DNA of 33,641 nucleotides from Tannerella sp. Its GTDB lineage: Bacteria > Bacteroidota > Bacteroidia > Bacteroidales > Tannerellaceae. This document shows positions 33,442 through 33,641 of this stretch, piece after piece (within the stretch, counting starts at the first letter, position 1; each line of letters begins with the position of its first letter). The position numbers and the translations under genes are program-made. The stretch covers positions 1 to 33,641 of the forward strand of contig JAITVS010000211.1 of the NCBI GenBank assembly GCA_031285685.1, in the 5' to 3' direction. The notes beneath the pieces were generated by a model that was not told the DNA's origin, did not search any database, and was given only the letters and a program-made list of their open reading frames with translations.

Positions 33442-33641
33442 TTAAGCAGCAATATGAGAGTATTTAATGCACAGTCCTTTTCCCAAGTTTGCCAATGCTC
33501 TGTTGGTTGCATAGAAAAGAGTGTCTGTACTTACATAGTCGAGTGGTCTGATCCATTTTCCTTTCAATATCCTCCAGAGAGTTTCAGCAATATTCAAATG
33601 CGGAGAATATGGTGGGAGATAAAAAAGGAAAAGTCCTCTTT
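33442..33641 (-). mobile_element. IS630-family transposase, C-terminal end (runs off the window)
   Basis: Reading the minus strand from the right edge gives GLFLFYLPPYSPHLNIAETL, then WRILKGKWIRPLDYVSTD and a tail ending YSHIAA before TAA at 33442-33444. The PPYSPxLNxxExxW pattern is the conserved end of DDE transposases of the IS630/Tc1 type, and the glutamate in IAE is the third catalytic acid. About 66 codons are in view; the catalytic aspartates and the far inverted repeat lie beyond the window. The near end of the element must fall close to or inside the start of the WG-repeat gene. Confidence 0.88.

Overview
The window looks like the chromosome of a Bacteroidales-type bacterium. Evidence: a protein with a type IX secretion sorting domain, a DUF3836-like protein, WG-repeat, Sel1 and TonB-C envelope proteins, and several promoters of the Bacteroidota form (TTTG, about 19 nt, TAnnTTTG). 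The species cannot be fixed from the sequence.

Left half (1-16291): a complete type III-B (Cmr) CRISPR-Cas locus, all read leftward. In transcription order it holds a CARF-nuclease of the Card1/Can2 (DUF1887) type with a frameshifted tail, cas6, a small DHH-family phosphodiesterase (NrN-like), a CorA-family membrane protein, an undescribed two-TM coiled-coil protein, cmr1, cas10/cmr2, cmr3, cmr4, cmr5, cmr6, a second intact Card1-like gene, a reverse transcriptase-Cas1 fusion, cas2, a roughly 500-nt leader, and the CRISPR array, which runs off the left edge. CorA plus NrN beside a Cas10 without an HD domain is the signature of the Bacteroides fragilis-type system, where Cas10 joins ATP to S-adenosylmethionine to make SAM-AMP, SAM-AMP gates CorA, and NrN removes the signal. 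Here that module sits with two CARF-nucleases, a family normally driven by cyclic oligoadenylate. One locus therefore seems to carry effectors for two chemically different second messengers.

The array is read from the minus strand, because the repeat ends in ATTGAGAC (the crRNA 5' handle) on that strand. All five complete spacers are A- and purine-rich on the plus strand, and most carry an ATG-AAR start-codon-like context. The crRNAs would then be antisense to mRNA 5' regions, as expected if RT-Cas1 captures RNA or if RNA-targeting spacers are selected. The leader holds six TTCGCAAA-type motifs, four of them in two convergent pairs with identical 37-nt spacing.

Middle (16292-27871): two plus-strand multi-pass membrane proteins (acyltransferase 3 and DUF418/YeiB-like), a T9SS cargo protein, a DivIC/FtsB-like division protein with a small membrane protein, dnaX with an A10 slippery tract, then the minus-strand housekeeping run DUF177-rpmF-fabH-era-der, and queH.

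Right end (28098-33641): a minus-strand group of envelope proteins (DUF3836-like, YccF-SH3-like, Sel1-LRR-TonB-C, WG-repeat lipoprotein), then the 3' end of an IS630-family transposase that abuts the WG-repeat gene. No tRNA or rRNA gene was seen.
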